Below, piece by piece: positions 58,890-64,000 of a stretch of DNA of 64,000 bases (position 1 is its first letter; each line of letters opens with the position of its first letter). Made by a program: the position numbers and the translations under genes. This DNA comes from Gnetum montanum (taxonomy: Eukaryota; Streptophyta; Gnetopsida; Gnetales; Gnetaceae), in the NCBI GenBank assembly GCA_015680685.1, contig MNCI01003975.1:523795-587794 (forward strand). The letters run 5' to 3'. The notes beneath the pieces were generated by a model. It had not been told where the DNA came from. It searched no databases and was given only the letters and a program-made list of their open reading frames with translations.

Positions 58890-60100
58890 ACTTGTTGATG
58901 ATCTGTTGGCTACATGTATTATGGCTTTAGATAGGAATGATTGACTAGTTCATTTCCATCCATGTCTACTATTTTGAATGCTTGATTCTCATAGGCTCTA
59001 GTGATAAGAAAGGTCCTTTCCCAATTGGCTAAGAATTTGTCTGCACGATCATAGATAGCCTTGAGAACTAGGTTCCCCTCATTGATCTTGCACATGGTCA
59101 GGTTATGATGATGTTGTCACTTCTACCTCTCTTGATAATGCTCGATGTGGGTAAGCACTTGTATATGCTACTCCTCCACTGAATCCAATGTTACTATCCA
59201 TAGCTTCTTGCTCTACTCATCATTAATGAAGTCAGTTAAGGCTACTCAGAGTGATGGCACCTACAATTCAAGAGGGAAAACAACTTCAAAACCATAAATA
59301 AGGCTATAAGGGATCATGTCCATTACTGTGCGATAAGTTGTTTTGTATGTCTGTAGTGCATGGACAAGTGGCTTATGCCACTTCCACTTGCTATTGTTGA
59401 GCATCTTTTTGAGCAAGTTGATGATGGCCTTGTTGCTTGCTTCTACTTGTCCATTGGCTTGAGAGTAGTAAGGTGATGAGAAAGAATGCTTAATGCCTAG
59501 GTTGTGCTTGGTTTCTTAGCTATTTAATTGAGGTCCATTGTCCATAACTATGGTCATGGGTATACCAAAACGAGCTACAATGTCGTCTAGGATAAATTTG
59601 CAAACTTATTTAAATGTGGTCTTCCTTAGGAAAATATTTTCAACCCACTTGGTAAAGTATTTGGTTGTGGTGATGATGAAGTTATTCCCTATGGTAGATT
59701 TAGGTGTTATAGGTCCAATGATATCTAAGCCCCATCATTGAAATGACTATGTTATTTGGGTTGTATGTAATTGAGTTGGTGATACATGTGTTAGGTTGCT
59801 ATATCATTGGCATGTGTCACATCACTTAACCTTTTGTAGGAAATCATTTTCTATATGGGGAAAATAGTAGCCTAACCATCTAATCTTAGCAGCCATGGCT
59901 CTAGGTCCTATATGTCCTTCACAAACACCTTTGTGGACCTCCTCTAGGACTATTTTGGCTTTGGTTTTACCTAAAAACTTTAGGAGTATGCCATCATAGG
60001 ATCATTGACATAATGTGTTATCACCTACAATGACATATTGCTTTGATCGCTTGTGTATAGCATCCTTCTAAGAAGTCGTCAAGCCTTGTGAGGATTCACC
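58890..60100 (-). pseudogene. TAT-B integrase
   Basis: The C-terminal end reads AFKIVDMDGNELVNHSYLKP near 58905-58985. The core has a segment equivalent to SP.YPQ.NGQVEASN at about 59440-59480 (catalytic Glu region) and GIP-type residues before DNG..S at about 59535-59575. The zinc-binding N-terminus is at about 59800-59990 (VHKGVCEGHIG... and RCDTC), reached only across frameshifts. The frame 60250-60068 is the upstream linker. Dead, but more legible than in TAT-A. Confidence 0.8.
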
Positions 60101-60249
60101 ATGCATAAGGTAAAATTTGACATCATCATACCACTCCTTGGAAGGGATAGTATGAATGATGACCACAAATTTATCCTTAGTGTTTTGTGTGATGGGAGTA
60201 GCATAGTCCATAGTTAAGGTGGACAACTCACTAAACACATCTGACGTCA

Positions 60250-60915
60250 CACTAAGGGCTAATGTTGCAACTACGTCAACTATGGCATTTTCATTTCAAG
60301 GTATGTGTTGGATATCAACATCTATCAATTATTGTAATAATTACTTTCCTAGGTCACAGTAAGGTTGTAAATGCTTAGCTTTACATCCATAGACTTTAAT
60401 TATTTACTTAACCACAAGTTGTAAGTCATCTTTGATGGCTAGGCATCTAATTCCCAGGTTATGAGATACCATAATCCCTTTGATTAAATCTTCATATTCT
60501 ACTATGTTGTTGGTTCATGGGAATCCAAAATGACAAGCGAAGGGTTGGATATCACAAGATGGAAATGTTATGATGGCAGCAACACTAGCCCCATGGGTGG
60601 TTGAAGCTATATTGAAGTTCATGACTGCCTCATAACCCTTAGCTAATTGTGTTAATGTATTTATCAAGGAACTTAGGGACTATGGCTACTTGGTCATCAA
60701 CAGGTGAAACTATGAGTTGTATGGCTATAGCTTGACCTTTTGTTGAAGATTGAGAGACGTAACGAAGGTCAAACTCTACAGTTATGGGTTTTCATCGAGC
60801 TATATGGCTACTTTCATAGATGTTGGTCATTATGGCTCTGAGTATGTTGTCCTTGCAAATTATGTTGCCTTGGCTTCTGAAGAGGTACTATCTCCATTTC
60901 TTCAAAGAGAAGACT
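60250..60915 (-). pseudogene. TAT-B RNase H and RT-RNase H junction
   Basis: The junction motif YVSQSSTKGQAIA (about 60735-60775) is characteristic of Tat/Ogre pol. RNase H begins with a degraded FDGAS equivalent reading M-N-F-N-I-A-S-T-T-H-G-A-S-V-A (about 60575-60630) followed by ITFPS. Several stops. Confidence 0.75.
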
Positions 60916-61223
60916 AGTGTTAGACAAGACTTCTCCACTTTAGTATATTAGGTCTCATGGGCTACTAACACATGGCTAAGGTAGTATATAGGCATTTCTG
61001 CCTCATCATCACATTTTTGATAGAGTAGAGAGGTAATGGATGTATTAGAGATGGTAAGATAAATGTAAAATGGTTTACCCTCTTGTGGAGGATAGATTGT
61101 CGATAGTTATGTCAACTCTTACTCAAGGTTTTCAATGGCCTCTTGGCATTGTGGAGGATAAATTGTCGATTGTTGCATGGACTATAGCTTATCCATAAGC
61201 CTAGATATAAATCTATGAATAAA

Positions 61224-61916
61224 CTATAATCTACCTTGTAATTCTTGAAGCTCTTTAAGGTTGGTAGGTGTTGCCAATTTGGATATGGCTTTAACCTTAT
61301 CAGGATCTATGCATATCCTTGCTTTAGAGACTACAAAGCTAAGCATTTTATCGATCTTAATACTGAAGACATACTTCTTAGGATTGAGCCTAAGCTCATA
61401 TTTGAGACATTGTTTAGGCACAAGTTCTAGGTCATTAGCTATTTTAGACCTCACAACTATGTCATCTACATAATCATTACGCAAACCTAACATGTAATCA
61501 CTTAAGATATAGGCCATGACTCTTTGGTATGTCACTCTAGTGTTCTTAAGGCCAAAGGGCATCATGGTATAAAAAAAAGTATCAAATGGGTTCATAAAGG
61601 TCATGCTAAGTTGGTGCTCTAGGTTGATCCTAATTTGGTTATATCCCAGAAATCCATCCATAAAGGACAATAAGGCATGTTTGGTCGTAGTATCGATAAG
61701 TTGATCAATACTAGGCAAAGGGAAATCATCCTTGATGGTTGCTTTATTTAGGTCTTGGAAATCAATGCAAATACAAATACTCCCATTTTTATTAGGAACT
61801 ACCACTATGTTGGACACCCATTTTATGTAATTGACAACCTCAATGAAACCTACTTGGTAGAGCTTTGAGATTTCATTGTGAATTGCCAAGGTGAAATCAA
61901 GTCTAATCTTGTGCAC
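61224..61916 (-). pseudogene. TAT-B reverse transcriptase (230 codons open)
   Basis: Open for 230 codons. N-terminal part HKIRLDFTLAIHNEISKL, then GFIEVVNYIKWVSNIVVVPNK, ICIDFQDLNKAT, DFPLPSIDQLID, SFMDGFLGYNQIRI, MPFGLKN..VTYQR, the catalytic N-D-Y-V-D-D-I-V-V, and CLKYELRLNPKKYVF leading into the thumb. The polymerase YVDD is intact. Just upstream, across a stop (61917-61990), is SYEDMSSLDPHLV.HNI, the usual Tat linker. This is the second-best preserved enzyme domain in the window. TAT-A has lost this segment. Confidence 0.92.
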
Positions 61917-62490
61917 TTTTTGCTTAATTGATCTAATGCTAGGGTCCAGTATGATATTGTGCTAGACTAAATGTGGGTCTAGGCTTGACATATCTTCATA
62001 TGACTAGGCAAACGCCTTAATGTTATCTTGTAAGACTTTGATGATGTGTTGGACATATTGACTCTAGTGAGGAACTTAGTTTAAGGGTTTTCTCCTCACC
62101 ACTGTGTGTTGTAACAAGAACCTCAATTAGAGAATCTTTAGTTATGTATCCTACTTCTACGTCAAGGATTTTGACTAGGTTTTTAGACCATTCTAGAGTT
62201 TTCTCTATTGAGGCTATGTGGTCTACAAGACTCTTAGGCTCAAGATCTAGGTAATCATAGTAGATACACTATTTAATATCATTGTGGGATCCATGTAGAC
62301 ACAAAGGCAAACTGATTTGCCCCCAGGTACTCATACTTGTATCCTGCATATCAACCAAAATCATATTAAGTGGCACATGGGTAAAAGTAAATAAATAATG
62401 TTAAAATGCCATAAAACATATGCAAATCTAATGTAATCAAGGCCATCCAAGGTCATTAATGAGATAAGGTCAATCTGAAAAAGTGCAATG
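61917..62490 (-). pseudogene. TAT-B protease-RT linker remnant
   Basis: The minus strand reads DYLDLEPKSLVDHIASIEKTL and SKNLVKILDVEVGYITKDSLIEVLV, an ordered linker sequence, then loses coherence near 62350. No D-[ST]-G protease site is legible. Confidence 0.6.
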
Positions 62491-62579
62491 GAGGCGAACA
62501 AAAGTTACATAAAGGTCAAACAAAGGGAAAATATAGGGAGTAAGGCCACAACTAATCAATGAAGATCCCAATTTTTCCA

Positions 62580-62745
62580 ATTTAAGGCCTTAGCGGGCTG
62601 TGATGCTAGTTTATAGTCTTGGTGGACTATGGCGCCAATTTAAGGCCTTAGCAGGCCATGATGCTGGTTTATAGTCTTAGTGTACTATGATGCCAATTTA
62701 AGGTCATAGAGGAACATAGTATCAATTTTAGGCCTTAGCAAGTTG
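62580..62745. repeat. 29-bp minisatellite right of the TAT-B RT
   Basis: About six units of 29 bp, alternating between AATTTAAGGCCTTAGCAGG(C)C.TGATGC and AGTTTATAGTCTTGGTGGACTATG.TGCC forms, so the higher-order period is 58 bp. Confidence 0.85.
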
Positions 62746-64000
62746 TGTTTTGAAGCTACAAGGTTATTAGGTGAGTTCAGGCATTAATCAAGGCTGTTTA
62801 GACCCATAAATCAACTATTTTGAGGCTTCCACACTAGGCTTAGCATGGAAACAAGGGGCCCTTAGTATGGAGACTAAGGAAAATAGGTTTTGGGGTGCTT
62901 AGAGGTCCAAAATTAAGGTTCCAAGATCTTCCCAAGGTAGTGCAAGGTTAGATCCATCAAAATTGGGCTCTGTAGAGGTCTATAAAGGCCAAAAAGCAGG
63001 CTCTAATGTCTTCCCCCCTTGTTTCCATACTGGCCAACATGAAAAAGAGAGGGAGTTAAACATGGGGAACCAAAATATAACAAAAAATAAGGTTAAACAA
63101 GTGGTTGGAGTCTAGATTTGGACTCATGCATCTCCCGACTTCGTTTTGAGACAATTTGAGGCCATTTTGAGGGTCAATAGGTCTTGAAATGGATTTCCCC
63201 CTTTCTCCCACACTGGGCATAGCATCTTTAGTGTGGAAAAATAGGAGCACACTTATTTGATAAATTTAGAGTGATTTTGGGGCACTTTGACCAAGTTTCT
63301 AGGCCCCTAGGGCTACAAACTTTGATTCTGCAAGTTTTTGGTTGATTTTGGACATGTTTGAAGGCTATTTAAGGGTACTTAAGGTCTTCCCCCCTTATTT
63401 CCACATTGGGGGAGTTACTCTAGCATGGAAGAGTGGAGGGCACATGTTTTGGAGGTTAAAATGAGGTCAAACAAGTAAAATCTTGAGGCTATGAGGTCCT
63501 AGGCTTCTTTGGCAAAGATCTTTGGCTTTCGAGAGTGTCATCTCACCTCCACAAGTGGAAAAGCAACTTCCCCCATGTTTCCATGTTGGGGAAGTTACTC
63601 CAATATGGAGGAAGTAGGAATATTAGATCTAGACCAATTTGAGTCACAATCGATTGTGCATGTTACCTCTTGGGGTTGCTAGGTTCCAAGGCTATGGATC
63701 CATGTCAAAATTTAGTAGTTTTGGGCATCACAAAGTGGTTTTTTGGCTTTTCCCATTTTGTACACATTGGGGATAGAGATATTTGTGAAAAACAAGGGGA
63801 AATAGTTTTTTGGCCATTCAAGATCAGTTTTGTGAAGTTTAAGGGCTCTAATAGCTACTACCAGGGTTCTAGAGTACACAAAAGGTCATTTGATGTTGTT
63901 CTAAGGTAGTTATGGACTCCAAATAGGTTTCCCCTTTAATTTCCACACTAAGTAACATGGAGGTGGGAATTACCAATGTGTAGACAGCATAAAACTTAGA
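62746..64000. repeat. 185-bp hairpin array of TAT-B (first seven units)
   Basis: Hairpin left arms at about 62826, 63022, 63204, 63398, 63578, 63758 and 63940 (spacings 196, 182, 194, 180, 180, 182). Units align one-to-one with the first units of the TAT-A array (spacings 195, 190, 193, 180, 180, 184), including unit-specific text such as the TTGATTCTG.AAGTTT block. The array continues past the window. Confidence 0.9.

Larger units (their letters stand above)
57212..64000 (-). mobile_element. TAT-B: Tat/Ogre-lineage element, right end outside the window
   Basis: Minus strand: 3' LTR (57212-58657), polypurine tract, minisatellite, integrase, RNase H, RT, linker, minisatellite, then the 185-bp array running off the window. 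Tat identity comes from FGLKN..VTYQR, YVDD and YVSQSSTKGQAIA. gag and a protease active site are not seen between the RT linker and the array, so either they are deleted or the element is nonautonomous. Same arrangement as TAT-A, including the array. Confidence 0.85.

Noticed and set aside
1-64000. tRNA, rRNA, organelle inserts or host genes with exon structure
   Set aside because: No cloverleaf, rRNA segment, organelle gene or conserved non-transposon protein could be read in any frame; absence by eye is not proof for short RNAs.

Overview
The window is nuclear DNA from a vascular plant with a large, repeat-rich genome. It is a stack of nested, decayed LTR retrotransposons. I found no host gene, tRNA, rRNA or CRISPR array. 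The plant assignment rests on the lineages. Seven bodies belong to two plant-specific Ty3/gypsy groups: Athila (RT motif FGLCNAPATFQ, catalytic box F-M-D-D-F-S) and Tat/Ogre (RT motif FGLKN..VTYQR, box YVDD, linker YVSQ..TKGQAIA). One further element has Ty1/copia-like LTRs. The species cannot be read from the sequence; a gymnosperm-like giant genome would fit but is only inference.

Layout (element names are mine). ATH-1, minus strand, runs from before position 1 to 21946. Its reverse transcriptase is split by ATH-2 (4168-17417, minus), a near-complete 13.25-kb Athila element. Both LTRs of ATH-2 are present, it is flanked by the 5-bp duplication GTCGT, and it has gag, protease, RT, RNase H, integrase and a very long extra reading frame in the env position. 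ATH-3 (22683-37896, plus) has its 5' LTR split by COP-1 (23250-34040), a copia-like LTR element whose interior shows no sense-strand pol. The gag of ATH-3 contains a large inverted duplication. TAT-A (38859 to about 54475, minus) is interrupted by two plus-strand Athila pieces, ATH-4 (42815-46465) and ATH-5 (46466-50184), and has lost its RT. ATH-6 (about 54476-56700, plus) is a pol fragment. TAT-B (57212 to beyond 64000, minus) keeps LTR, integrase, RNase H and RT.

The Athila units share one plan: TG..CA LTR, a tRNA-type primer site starting TTGG.GC, gag with a zinc knuckle, then protease-RT-RNase H-integrase. All coding regions carry stops, many explicable as C-to-T decay at methylated sites, so nothing here is expected to encode a working enzyme. 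ATH-2 is the least decayed and the most recent insertion. COP-1, ATH-3 and ATH-6 look oldest and are most AT-rich.

The most interesting structures are non-standard. They are: a 14-bp-spaced repeat module in the U3 of three LTR families, with a second copy in front of the ATH-2 accessory frame; the accessory frame itself (953 codons, one frame, coiled coil); an array of about 185-bp units, each with a TTTCCATGCTA / TAGCATGGAAA hairpin, beside the Tat RT in both Tat copies; a 29-bp minisatellite on both sides of the Tat pol region; a long hairpin-forming inverted repeat in ATH-3; and an unrecognised antisense frame plus a second hairpin array inside COP-1.
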